Of a DNA stretch of 64,000 nt, positions 16,809-25,600 are shown piece after piece. The stretch covers positions 62,001 to 126,000 of the forward strand of contig NZ_JAJFAW010000010.1 of the NCBI RefSeq assembly GCF_020711255.1, read 5' to 3'. Within the stretch, counting starts at the first letter, position 1. Each line of letters starts with the position of its first letter. The notes below the pieces were generated by a model. It did no database searches and was not told where the DNA came from. It worked only from the letters and a program-made list of their open reading frames with translations. Both the position numbers and the translations under genes were made by a program. The stretch is from Hymenobacter plasmatis (GTDB lineage Bacteria; Bacteroidota; Bacteroidia; Cytophagales; Hymenobacteraceae).

Positions 16809-17855
16809 ATGAAATCCCTCAAGGCCACGGGCCACCAACTGGCTGACTCAGCGTTTCAGCTCACGGTGCTGCGCACCGAAGTAGCCGAAACGCTGCACCT
16901 GCCGCTGTTCCACGAAAAGATGCGCGGGGCAGACCTGTTCCCGCTGCAGTCGTTTGCGCCGGCCATTCTGCAAATCAACGTGGGCAAAATGTGCAACCAG
17001 GTGTGCAAGCACTGCCACGTGGACGCCGGTCCCGACCGCAAGGAAATCATGACCCGCGAGACCATGCAGCAGTGCCTGGACGCGCTGGCCCAAAGCGACA
17101 TCCAGACCGTGGACTTGACCGGGGGCGCTCCCGAGATGAACCCCGACTTTCGCTGGTTTGTGGAGGAAATCAGCAAGCTGGGCCGCAAGGTGCTGGTGCG
17201 CTGCAACCTCACCATCATCGTGGCCAACAAGAAGTACTACGACCTGCCCGACTTCTTCAAGCTGCACGGCGTGGAAGTGGTCAGCTCCCTGCCCTTCTAC
17301 AGCGCCGACAAAACCGACCGGCAGCGCGGCGACGGCGTCTTTGCCGATTCCATCAAGGCCCTGAAAATGCTCAACGCCGTGGGCTACGGCCAGGAAGGCA
17401 CCGGCCTGGTGCTCAACCTGGTGTATAACCCCAGCGGCGCCTTCCTGCCCGGCTCGCAAAAGGCCCTGCAGGACCAGTTTAAGCGCGCCCTGGCCAAGGA
17501 CTTCGGCATCGTGTTCAACGAGCTGTTTGCCATCACCAACATCCCGGTGAGCCGCTACCTCGACTACCTGATTGAGTCGAAAAACTACGCCGGCTACATG
17601 GAGAAGCTGGTGAATGCCTTCAACCCCGCGGCCGCCGCTGGCGTGATGTGCCGCAACACCATCTCGGTGGGCTGGGATGGCGGCCTATACGACTGCGACT
17701 TCAACCAGATGCTGGATTTGTACGTGGCCAGCCCCGGCAAGCACATCCGCGACTTCGATGCGGTAGCATTGGCCAAGCGGAGCATTGTGCTGAACCAGCA
17801 CTGCTACGGCTGCACGGCCGGCAGCGGGTCGAGCTGCGGCGGGGCGGTGGCGTAG
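16809..17855 (+). CDS. arsS: Arsenosugar biosynthesis radical SAM protein ArsS
   Basis: A 348-residue radical SAM enzyme. The CxxxCxxC cluster (Cys62, Cys66, Cys69) in MCNQVCKHCHVDAGPDR binds the 4Fe-4S/SAM centre, and DLTGGAPEMN is the GGE-like SAM motif. The C-terminal Cys-rich domain ends QHCYGCTAGSGSSCGG, the diagnostic tail of the rSAM/selenodomain family. In characterised systems ArsS joins dimethylarsenic to the 5'-deoxyadenosyl group of SAM, giving the precursor of arsenosugars. Some relatives are selenoproteins; this one uses Cys codons throughout and has no in-frame TGA. The ATG at 16809 is preferred to a TTG seven codons earlier. It closes the five-gene cluster; no arsM is present in the window. 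Confidence 0.92.
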   Translation: MKSLKATGHQLADSAFQLTVLRTEVAETLHLPLFHEKMRGADLFPLQSFAPAILQINVGKMCNQVCKHCHVDAGPDRKEIMTRETMQQCLDALAQSDIQTVDLTGGAPEMNPDFRWFVEEISKLGRKVLVRCNLTIIVANKKYYDLPDFFKLHGVEVVSSLPFYSADKTDRQRGDGVFADSIKALKMLNAVGYGQEGTGLVLNLVYNPSGAFLPGSQKALQDQFKRALAKDFGIVFNELFAITNIPVSRYLDYLIESKNYAGYMEKLVNAFNPAAAAGVMCRNTISVGWDGGLYDCDFNQMLDLYVASPGKHIRDFDAVALAKRSIVLNQHCYGCTAGSGSSCGGAVA

Positions 17856-17881
17856 GCAAGAGGAAGCGCCTGAAGCGGTTC

Positions 17882-18039
17882 TGTCATTGCGAGCGCAGCG
17901 AAGCAATCCGTCCTGTCAACACCAGACACTTTCTTAAGCGACAAGCCCCGGCACTGCGCAGTGCCGGGGCTTGTCACATTATTGGGCTGGTCGCTGAGAC
18001 CAGGACGGATTGCTTCGTCTTGCCTCCTCGCAATGACAG
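17882..18039. repeat. REP-like inverted doublet between arsS and ppk1
   Basis: Two inverted copies of a REP-type word, TGTCATTGCGAG...CGAAGCAATCCGTCCTG at 17882-17915 and its reverse complement form at 18001-18039, flank a central palindrome. The outer 17 and inner 12 bases are conserved and the right copy carries a 5-base difference in the middle. The unit fills the space between two convergent genes and ends six bases from the ppk1 stop. Confidence 0.85.
17940..17975. terminator. Hairpin between convergent arsS and ppk1
   Basis: A perfect 36-base palindrome (18 + 18, no loop) with a GC-rich stem in the centre of the REP doublet. It has no long T-run, so termination is probable but not certain. 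It would serve both strands. Confidence 0.6.
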
Positions 18040-18045
18040 GCGCTG

Positions 18046-20172
18046 TTAGGCTTCCTTCTTCTTCGGAGCGGGGCCACGCTTGGCTACTGCCGGGGGCTGG
18101 GCAGCCACCCAGGCGCGTCGCTTCATTCCTTTCAGCCATGCGTACGTAGCCGTCTGCGCTTGCAACGGCTTCTTTCCTTCCTCGGGTAGCACGAAACAGT
18201 TTTCAAAATCCCGGGCCTTGACATTGTCCTGGCGTTGCAAATCGAGCAGGTAGCGCACCTCGGCCCGAAGGCCCGGGTCGAGAATGGGGAAGGCCACTTC
18301 CACGCGCCGGTCGAGGTTGCGGGTCATCCAGTCGGCAGAGGAAACGAAGACCTTTTCTTCGCCGCCGTGGGCGAAAACGTATACCCGGCTGTGCTCCAGG
18401 AATTGGTCCACGAGGCCGCGCTGGCTGATGTTTTCGCTGTAGCCCGACTGGCCCGGCACTAGGCAGCCAATGCCCCGCACGATTAGCTCAATCCGCACGC
18501 CGGCTTCGCTGGCGTGGTAGAGCTTGGCTATCATGCCGCGGTCTTCCAGGGCATTCATTTTGAGAATAATGTACGCCTCCTTGCCTTTTTTGGCTTGCTT
18601 GATTTCGTAGTCAATCAGGGCATTGAGGCCGGTGCGCAGGCCAAACGGCGCCACGAGCAGCAGCTCGAGCTGCGGCACGGCCTGCTGGTCGCGCAGGTAG
18701 CCGAATACGGCGGCGGCTTCGCGGGTCAGCCCTTCGTGGGCCGTAAACAGGCCGTGGTCGGTGTAGAGCTGGCTAGTGCTTTCGTTGAAGTTGCCGGTGC
18801 TGAAATAGGCGTACTGGCGGGTGGTTTCGTCGGCTTCGCGGCGGGCAATCAGCAGTAGCTTGCTGTGCACCTTCAACTCGGGCGGCGTGAAGATGACGTG
18901 CGCGCCTGCTCGCTTCAGCTTATCGGCCCAGAACAGGTTGGACTCTTCGTCGAAGCGGGCTTTCAGCTCCACTACCACCGTCACCTGCTTGCCGCGCCGG
19001 GCGGCTTTCATCAGGGCTTTTACCACGGCGCTTTTGCTGGCCACGCGGTAGAGCGTGATGCTGATGGCCGACACGCGCGGGTCGGCGGCGGCTTCGCGCA
19101 GCAGGCGCGTCACGTAGTCGAACGACTGGTAGGGCGGGTGCAGCAGGTGGTCGCGCGCGCCGATGGCGGCCAGCAGGCTGCCCGTGCGCGGCAGCGTGGG
19201 GTGCGGCAGCGCCGGCCGGGCCGGGTAGTGGAAACTGGGCTCGTCGAAGTTCGGAAAGCCAAAGAAGTCGCGGAAGTTGTGGTAGCGGCTGCCTTCTACC
19301 AGGGCATCGTCGGTGATGCCGGTTTTCTGCTTGATGGCCCGCAGGGTTTCTTTGGGCATCCGGGGGTCGTAGAGCAGGCGGGCGGGGAAGCCGGTGGCAC
19401 GCTTGGCCAGGCTGCTGCGGATTTTCTCCATCAGGTCGCCCGATACTTCTTCCTCAATGTCCAGCTCGGCATCGCGCGAGAGCTTAATGGCGTTGACTTC
19501 CACCCGCTCGTAGGCCGGAAACAGCGCGGGGGCACCCACGCGAATCACGTCGTCCAGAAACAGCACGTAGCGCTCCTCGCCTTCGTCGGGCAGGCGCACA
19601 AAGCGGCCGCCATGGCGCTTGGTGGGCAGCTCCATCACCAGCACCCGCTCGGCGTGGGCGCCGGCCTGGGGCTCGCGGGGGTGGCTGAGAAAGAACGTGA
19701 GGTACACGGCCTGGTCCTTAAGAAAAAGATGGTGCAGGGTGTCGTCCAGCACCACCGGCGAGAGCAGGTCGCGCACCTTTTCCTCAAAGTAGCGGGCCGT
19801 CCAGGCGCGCTGCTGGTCGGTGAGGTCGGCCTCGTTCAGCAAGTGAATGTGGTGGCGGTTTAGCTCCGGCAGCAGCTGCTCCCGAAACGTGGCCCCGAAC
19901 TCCTCCTGCTGCCGCGACACCTCGGCCAGCACCTCGCGCAGCTGGCGCTTGGGGCTGTCGCCGAGCTTGGCGCGCGTTTTCTTCTTCAGGTTGGTGAGCC
20001 GCCGCAGGGTGGCCACCCGCACCTTAAAAAACTCGTCGAGGTTGCTGCTGAAAATGGCCAGGAACTTGAGCCGCTCCAGCAGCGGCACGGCGGGGCTCTG
20101 CGCTTCCTGAAGCACGCGGGCATTGAAGCGAAGCCAGCTCAAGTCGCGGGAGAGGGTTTTCAAAGCAGTCAA
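18046..20172 (-). CDS. ppk1: Polyphosphate kinase 1
   Basis: PPK1 (708 residues) polymerises the gamma-phosphate of ATP into inorganic polyphosphate. The N-terminal region (LSRDLSWLRFNARVLQEA, FSSNLDEFFKVR) is canonical. The phosphorylated histidine is in ELKVHSKLLL at residue 436, and the second conserved His is in DQFLEHSRVYVFA. Both PLD-like halves and the nucleotide-binding SADWMTRNLDRR are intact. There is no ATG at the expected place; TTG at 20172 is the best start. It lies 112 bases downstream of sixA on the same strand. The C-terminus carries a basic Pro/Ala/Lys tail. Confidence 0.95.
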   Translation of the reverse strand: MTALKTLSRDLSWLRFNARVLQEAQSPAVPLLERLKFLAIFSSNLDEFFKVRVATLRRLTNLKKKTRAKLGDSPKRQLREVLAEVSRQQEEFGATFREQLLPELNRHHIHLLNEADLTDQQRAWTARYFEEKVRDLLSPVVLDDTLHHLFLKDQAVYLTFFLSHPREPQAGAHAERVLVMELPTKRHGGRFVRLPDEGEERYVLFLDDVIRVGAPALFPAYERVEVNAIKLSRDAELDIEEEVSGDLMEKIRSSLAKRATGFPARLLYDPRMPKETLRAIKQKTGITDDALVEGSRYHNFRDFFGFPNFDEPSFHYPARPALPHPTLPRTGSLLAAIGARDHLLHPPYQSFDYVTRLLREAAADPRVSAISITLYRVASKSAVVKALMKAARRGKQVTVVVELKARFDEESNLFWADKLKRAGAHVIFTPPELKVHSKLLLIARREADETTRQYAYFSTGNFNESTSQLYTDHGLFTAHEGLTREAAAVFGYLRDQQAVPQLELLLVAPFGLRTGLNALIDYEIKQAKKGKEAYIILKMNALEDRGMIAKLYHASEAGVRIELIVRGIGCLVPGQSGYSENISQRGLVDQFLEHSRVYVFAHGGEEKVFVSSADWMTRNLDRRVEVAFPILDPGLRAEVRYLLDLQRQDNVKARDFENCFVLPEEGKKPLQAQTATYAWLKGMKRRAWVAAQPPAVAKRGPAPKKKEA

Positions 20173-20284
20173 AGAATAAGCTGGTAAACGCCCGGCGGTG
20201 AAATGCCCACCGGGCGCGGCCCCTTCTACGGCATCCCCGGCCGCATGGCCACGGCCGAGCTTTTTACTGCCTGGCTTTTAACCA

Positions 20285-20779
20285 TTACTTAACATTCCGG
20301 GGGTAGTCGTAAAAGTAGAATTCGGCGTTGGCCTTGCTCACGTCGGCCCAATGGTCGCAGTCGAAGCGCAGGCACACCACGGCGGCGGTCGGCATCTCGT
20401 TTAGCGAGGAGGGCGACAAGGCGTTGGCGGTTTCGGTGATGGTGGGGTTGTGGCCCACCAGCAGCACCGACCCAGCCGTATCGGGCAGGTTGTGGATAAC
20501 GTCGAGCAAGCCATCCACATCCGCCCCGTAAATCCCGGGCTCAACCACGATTTTATCGTGCGGGTACTCCATCTCACGGGCCACCAGCACGGCCGTGCTC
20601 ATGGCACGCACCGCCGGCGAGCTCACCACCAGGTCGGGGCGAATGTGGCGCTTGGCCAGGGCCTTGCCCATGGCGGGGGCGTCGTCGCGGCCGCGGTCGT
20701 TGAGGGGGCGTTCCTGGTCGCTGAGTTCATTGAAGCTCCAGCTGGATTTGGCGTGGCGAAGGAGGTACAGGGTTTTCAT
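20285..20779 (-). CDS. sixA: SixA-type histidine phosphatase
   Basis: A 164-residue histidine phosphatase of the SixA/phosphoglycerate mutase-like branch. The catalytic RHAKSSW (RHG-type) motif is at residues 8-14, with the second His in LLVGHNPTITE and a conserved Arg in SSPAVRAMSTA. SixA proteins remove phosphate from phosphohistidine on phosphotransfer proteins, and small relatives act on other phosphoryl groups. It is followed by ppk1 on the same strand, so a link with polyphosphate or phosphohistidine metabolism is plausible. A -7-like TAGCTTCG (20784-20791) ends four bases before the ATG. Confidence 0.9.
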   Translation of the reverse strand: MKTLYLLRHAKSSWSFNELSDQERPLNDRGRDDAPAMGKALAKRHIRPDLVVSSPAVRAMSTAVLVAREMEYPHDKIVVEPGIYGADVDGLLDVIHNLPDTAGSVLLVGHNPTITETANALSPSSLNEMPTAAVVCLRFDCDHWADVSKANAEFYFYDYPRNVK

Positions 20780-20783
20780 AGGG

Positions 20784-20791
20784 CGAAGCTA
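20784..20791 (-). promoter_or_regulatory. -7-like box directly before sixA
   Basis: TAGCTTCG on the minus strand, one mismatch from TAnnTTTG, four bases before the sixA ATG. No -33 TTG is visible at the usual distance. Confidence 0.35.
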
Positions 20792-20929
20792 ACGGCGTTT
20801 TGCTTACCCCCGGTATTGTGAAAAGGTTATATGATTAAGCCGCTGACCCGGGATGCTAATGGCTCTTGGTGACGAGCGCAGGCAGCATAATGGCGCATAT
20901 TCAGACCTAACAACTTTACCCAATACTAA

Positions 20930-20970
20930 AAACAAGAACGCCCTGCCGGAAGGGCAAGGCGTTCTTGTTT
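20930..20970 (-). terminator. Intrinsic terminator of the M43 protease gene
   Basis: A 13-bp perfect outer stem (20930-20942 with 20958-20970) with an additional inner GCC/GGC pairing. On the minus strand it ends in a short T-run. It is 19 bases past the protease stop. Confidence 0.8.
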
Positions 20971-20989
20971 GGGCGGGCGCCGCGGGAGG

Positions 20990-22252
20990 CTATTGCTTCT
21001 CGAAGCGCTGGCGGGTGGTTTCGGTACCGTTGGCGATGGTCACGTAGTACAAGCCCTTGGGCAGGTTGCTCAGCTCCACCTGGCCGTGGCCGTCGTAGCG
21101 GGCGGCGGTCATTTCGTGGCCACGCATGTCGTACACCCGCACGGCATATTGAGCCGCATCGGCACCAGCGGGCATCGACAGCGTCAGCGACTCCAACGCG
21201 GGGTTGGGGTAAACCGATACGCTCGTAGCAGTAGCAGGAGCCTGACGCAAAGCGGCTGGCGAAGTGGTGAGGGAAAAACGCGCCCCACCGGCCGTGAACA
21301 AAGCATCCATGCGAGCCGACTGGCCCGCGGTGAACATGTACATGCACTGGTCATAGGTGTAGTCCATGTAGTTCATGCTCATATCGCCTTGGTTGGAGCA
21401 GGTAATGTGGGGAAAGGCCGGGCAGCCACCGTTGCTGGTTTGCTGGGTGGGGGTGTCGGCCACCAGGTCGTCGCCACAGGTGGCATCGCCCCAGATGTGG
21501 CGCAGGTTGAGCCAGTGGCCCACCTCGTGCGTGGCCGTACGGCCTTTGTTGTAGTTGTTGGCCGTGCCGCCGGTTACCGACGAATACAAACAAACGACGC
21601 CATCGGTAGCAGCCGGGCCGCCCGGAAACTGGGCGTAGCCGAGCAGACTCTGGCCCAGGTTGCAGAACCACAGGTTCAGGTATTTGTCACTGGGCCAGGC
21701 GTCGTCACCGCCCCTGCTCGTGTACTTCACGGCATCGTTGGAGCTGAAAGCATGGGTTTTGGTCGAGCGGCGAACGATGCCGCTGGTGGGATTGCCGGCC
21801 GGGTCTACCGTGGCCAGCACAAACCGCACGTTGGTAGCCGCCGCAACACCGGTAAAGGCACCGGGTACTAGTTTGGTATCCGAGTTCAGCTTGGCGTAAT
21901 CATCGTTCAGGGTCTTAATCTGCGCCGTAATCAGGGCATTGGATATGTTCTGAGCAGTCGTGTTGTACACCACGTGCACTACCACCGGTATGGTCACCAC
22001 CGTAGCGGCGGTGCTGCGTTGCATCATCTTGGGCTGGGCCAGGTACTGCCTGGTATGAGCCTCAATGGCTTCCATACTCCGGGCCAGGCCTGGGTTGGCG
22101 GCCAGTTGGGCTTCGAGCACCTCCATGGTAGCGCAGGCGCGGCTGTTGGGGGTGATGGCCTCGATGGTGGCCTCGGGGTTGAGGCGGTTTTGCGCTAGCA
22201 AAGGAGCAGCGCTGCCCAACAGGGCCAGCGCGGAGAGGTACAGTTTGTTCAT
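20990..22252 (-). CDS. Secreted M43-family zinc metalloprotease with T9SS type A domain
   Basis: A 420-residue metzincin-like protease of the pappalysin/cytophagalysin (M43) family. The signal peptide NKLYLSALALLGSAAPLLAQ is opened by the ATG at 22252. The extended zinc motif HEVGHWLNLRHIWGD starts at His242 and is followed by a Met-turn region SMNYMDYTYDQC. Cys residues between them suggest disulphides. The last 75 residues are a T9SS type A sorting domain (VSVYPNPALESLTL, GLYYVTIANG). It should therefore be secreted by the type IX system and process external proteins. The propeptide is probably the 100 residues before VPVVVHVVYN. Confidence 0.92.
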   Translation of the reverse strand: MNKLYLSALALLGSAAPLLAQNRLNPEATIEAITPNSRACATMEVLEAQLAANPGLARSMEAIEAHTRQYLAQPKMMQRSTAATVVTIPVVVHVVYNTTAQNISNALITAQIKTLNDDYAKLNSDTKLVPGAFTGVAAATNVRFVLATVDPAGNPTSGIVRRSTKTHAFSSNDAVKYTSRGGDDAWPSDKYLNLWFCNLGQSLLGYAQFPGGPAATDGVVCLYSSVTGGTANNYNKGRTATHEVGHWLNLRHIWGDATCGDDLVADTPTQQTSNGGCPAFPHITCSNQGDMSMNYMDYTYDQCMYMFTAGQSARMDALFTAGGARFSLTTSPAALRQAPATATSVSVYPNPALESLTLSMPAGADAAQYAVRVYDMRGHEMTAARYDGHGQVELSNLPKGLYYVTIANGTETTRQRFEKQ

Positions 22253-22633
22253 GTAGTAGTGTGGAATAAGGTTGGGGAAGGAGGTTGAAAACGCCAGTAA
22301 GCGCATGACAATCTAAATAAATATTCACCAAGTTGTACCTACCCATGTCCTAATAATCAAATCATTGGCTCAATTTGCCTCGAATGCATTTGCACCTAAA
22401 TCATATAATTTTTCACTACCGGGCGGTACCCGGCCGAATGGAATAAATGAGCGCACTTTAGCCCAACTTTCACCAACTGGTAAAAAGCCAAAATATTACA
22501 CCAATCGCTGCTGCTAAACTAGTTGCGGTGGGTGAGCAAAAGCAGAACGTCCTGCGGGCATTGCCGGACCGGTGGTCGGCAATGCCCGCAGGACGTTCCA
22601 GGGGGTTGGCAGCAAATAGGAGCTGCCCTTCGC
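22253..22633. other. Gene-free spacer
   Basis: About 380 bases between the phosphoesterase-fusion gene and the M43 protease gene. The part next to the protease (22260-22500) is AT-rich and should hold its promoter, but I found no exact TAnnTTTG box there. The other end carries the hairpin at 22545-22598. No coding region is convincing. Confidence 0.6.
22545..22598 (-). terminator. Hairpin after the phosphoesterase-fusion gene
   Basis: A 21-bp perfect inverted repeat (22545-22565 with 22578-22598) around a 12-base loop, 36 bases past the stop of the upstream minus-strand gene. GC-rich, without a T-run. Confidence 0.7.
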
Positions 22634-25600
22634 TTAAAACAGGAAGTCGAACCCGACAAACACCAGCTTCTCCTCCCCTACCGAATAGGTGGCATTGATG
22701 ACGGCTTGCTTGAGGACATCGACGTAGACGCCGCCGCCAAAGCCGGAGTGAAAGGCCGAGATGCCATTGGTCTTGTCGTAGTCCGAATACACCCGTCCGA
22801 AGTCGGCCAGGCCCAGGACGCCGAGCTTGCCGGGAAACAGGTAGGCATTGAACGACAAGAGCTGCAGGCGGGCCTCGAAGTTGGCGTAGAGGCTGCTGCG
22901 GCCGGCGTAGCGCGTGCGCCGGTAGCCGCGCAGGTTGGTGGTGCCGCCCAAGGTATTGGCCTGGTAGAAGCGGTAGTCGCCGATGTTGCGCGTGGCGCCG
23001 AGGCGGCCGGCGTAGGTAATCTGAAACGGCAGGTTGGGCGTGAGGTAGGCCCGGATTTCGGAGGTGAGGCGCCCAAACTGCAGCTGCTCGCCGTTGAGCT
23101 GGAAGTTGTACTGCGCTTCGTTGTACCAGCGGATGCCGATGCGCGGGTTCTTGGGCGAAGAGCTGGCGTCGAGGTTGAGGTAGAGCAGGCCGCCGAGGTA
23201 CTGGTTGGTCTGGAAGTCCGAGGCGCGAATGCCGAAGCGGCGGTTTTCGTACGTCACGCCCCCGTCTTTGGCGGTGAGGCTGTCCTTGATGATGGTACCG
23301 ATGGGGTCCTGCTCTACCCGGAACTGCTCGTACTGCGGGCCCACGCCCAGCTTCAGGAAGCTGAACAGGTTGCGCTCGAGCGTGGGCGCCACGTTGAACT
23401 TGGTGAAGCGCACGCGGTAGGCCGAGTTCACGGTGCGGGCCGTCACCACGCCGCGGTTGGCGTCTTCGGTGGCCAGGTTGGCGGTGTTGTTGCCGATGCC
23501 GAAGAAGTTGTAGAGCAGCTGCGGGCCGTAGTACTGCGAGGCAATGTGCAGGTCGTACTTGCCAATGAGGCGCGTAAACTGCCCGGTGTACTTCAGGTTG
23601 AAGGCATCGCGGGCGGGGGCAAAGTTGGCCGCGATGCTTTGCTCGGACGAGAACGGCTCGCGGCGGAAGCCGTACCGGCGGTGCGTGATGCCGCCGCCCA
23701 GCAAGATGCCGTCGTCGATGTTATACCCAAAAAACAGGTTCGGGCCGGTGTAGTTGAGCCGGTAGTCCTTCAGGTCGAAGCGCTTGGGGTGGTCGTAGCG
23801 GCTCACGTCCACGCCGGGCTCCAGGCGCAGGCGGGCTTCCTTGCCCACGTTGATGACGTTGCCGGTGTCGGCGTCGTACACCTGGGTGTAGTGCTGGAAG
23901 CCGGCCACGCGGCTCACGTCGGTGATGGTGTCGCGGTCGGTGCCGCCAATCAGGCGCAGCTTGATGGCCTTTTTCACGTCGCCCTTCACCTCGTACACGT
24001 CCTTGCCGCGAATGCCGTAGAGGCGCACCTCGTCGGTGACGCCGTGCTCGAGTACCCGGTCGTAGAGCACCTTGGTCACCTTGCCTTCTTTGGTAATTTT
24101 GCGCACCGTGAGGTGGGTGTCGCCGTTGGGCAGGCGGTCAACCACAAACTTCTCGTTCTTCTCGGTGCCGCGCACCTCCACAATCTTGGCCACCACGTTG
24201 GCGTACTTGCTGGCCAGGTCGGGCAGCAGGTCGCGCCGGCTCTTGAGCTTGGCCACGATTTCGGCGCCGTGCAGGGCGTAGATTTCCTGGGGCCACTTTT
24301 CGCGGAATGCCTTTTCGATGACCTCATCGGTGAGGTGCTCCTTCATGTACTGCGCCTGGGCCACCCACTGCTCGCGCGTCACGCCGCTCAGAAAGGTGCG
24401 GTCGTTGCTGAGGGCGGTCTGGTTCAGGCCCTTGTAGTCGGCGTAGTCGTAGCCGAAGTTCTGGAAGTTGCGGATGGCAAACTTGCGGCTGACCAAAAAC
24501 GGCAGCACCCCGTCGCCCTTGAAGAAGGCAATGTCGCGGTCTTCGGGCACGGCCGTGAAGGTGCGGTTGCCGTCCTTGTCTTTCACTTCGGCCCAGCGCC
24601 ACTGGTCTTCGTGCCGGTCCCAGTCGCCTATCCACATATCAAACAGGCGCGAGCGGGCGAAGGCCACTTGGTCAATCTTGTTGTCGTTGTCTTCGAGCAG
24701 GCGCTCGAGCATCTTGTCGGTGCCCACCAGGTTTTTGGCGTTGCCCAGGCTGGCCACGTTGCTTTGGTCGTCCTTGGCATCCTCTTCCAGCGCCGCGGGC
24801 TGGTTCGAGAACGCGCTGTAGTACTGGCCCAGCAAGGGGTCTTGCGGAATGTACACCGGCACGGGGTTGGTGTGCAGGATGCCCGCGGCGGTGCCCAGCG
24901 GGGGCAGCACAAACGAGGCATACGGGTGCTGGGCCGAAATCTGGTCCTGCAGAATGTCTTTGGCAAAGCCCGTGCGCAGGGCCTCGGGCAGCACGGCGGC
25001 GGGGTCTTTGTCGATGCCGCGGAGCGTGAAGTTGTGGCCTTCTTCGTTGCGCACCTTCAGCGAGGCCGTTTGCTTGCCGCCGCCGGTTTTGTAGGGCACC
25101 AGGCCGCCCTTGTCGTGGGCCAGGTCCAGCAGCGGAAACTTCACGGGCGTGGCCCACTCCTTGCGATAGTGCTCGCCCAGCAGCCAGTTGTGCAGCTTGC
25201 CGTGCTTGTTGTAGCGCGGGTTCACGGCCACCACCACGCTGCTGTCGCGGAAGTTAGGCCGGGTCGTGGGCAGGGCCGGCACGGTCACGCTGCCTTTTTC
25301 CTTGCGGCGCTGCTTTTCCACGGGCGTCACGGGGGCCGCCTCGGTGGTGGCTACGTCGAGGGTGGTCTTGGCGTAGAGCGGGGTGCGAAACACCAGCCGG
25401 GCCTTGTCGCCCTTGCCCTCGGGGACGAAGTACTCGGTCCAGACCTGGCCGTCGTCGTAGTAGTTGACGCGGGCCCAGCCCTTTTCCTTGTCCGAAAACA
25501 GGGCGCTGCCGCCGTCGCCGGGCTTCACGTGCTGGGTTTTGCAGCCCGAGCCGCTCACGATGCAGTGCGTGGTGCCCTCCTTAAAGTACTGCAGGTTGTG

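Noticed and set aside
16809..17855. Possible selenocysteine in ArsS
   Set aside because: Relatives can be selenoproteins, but all Cys-rich tail positions here are Cys codons and the frame has no internal TGA.
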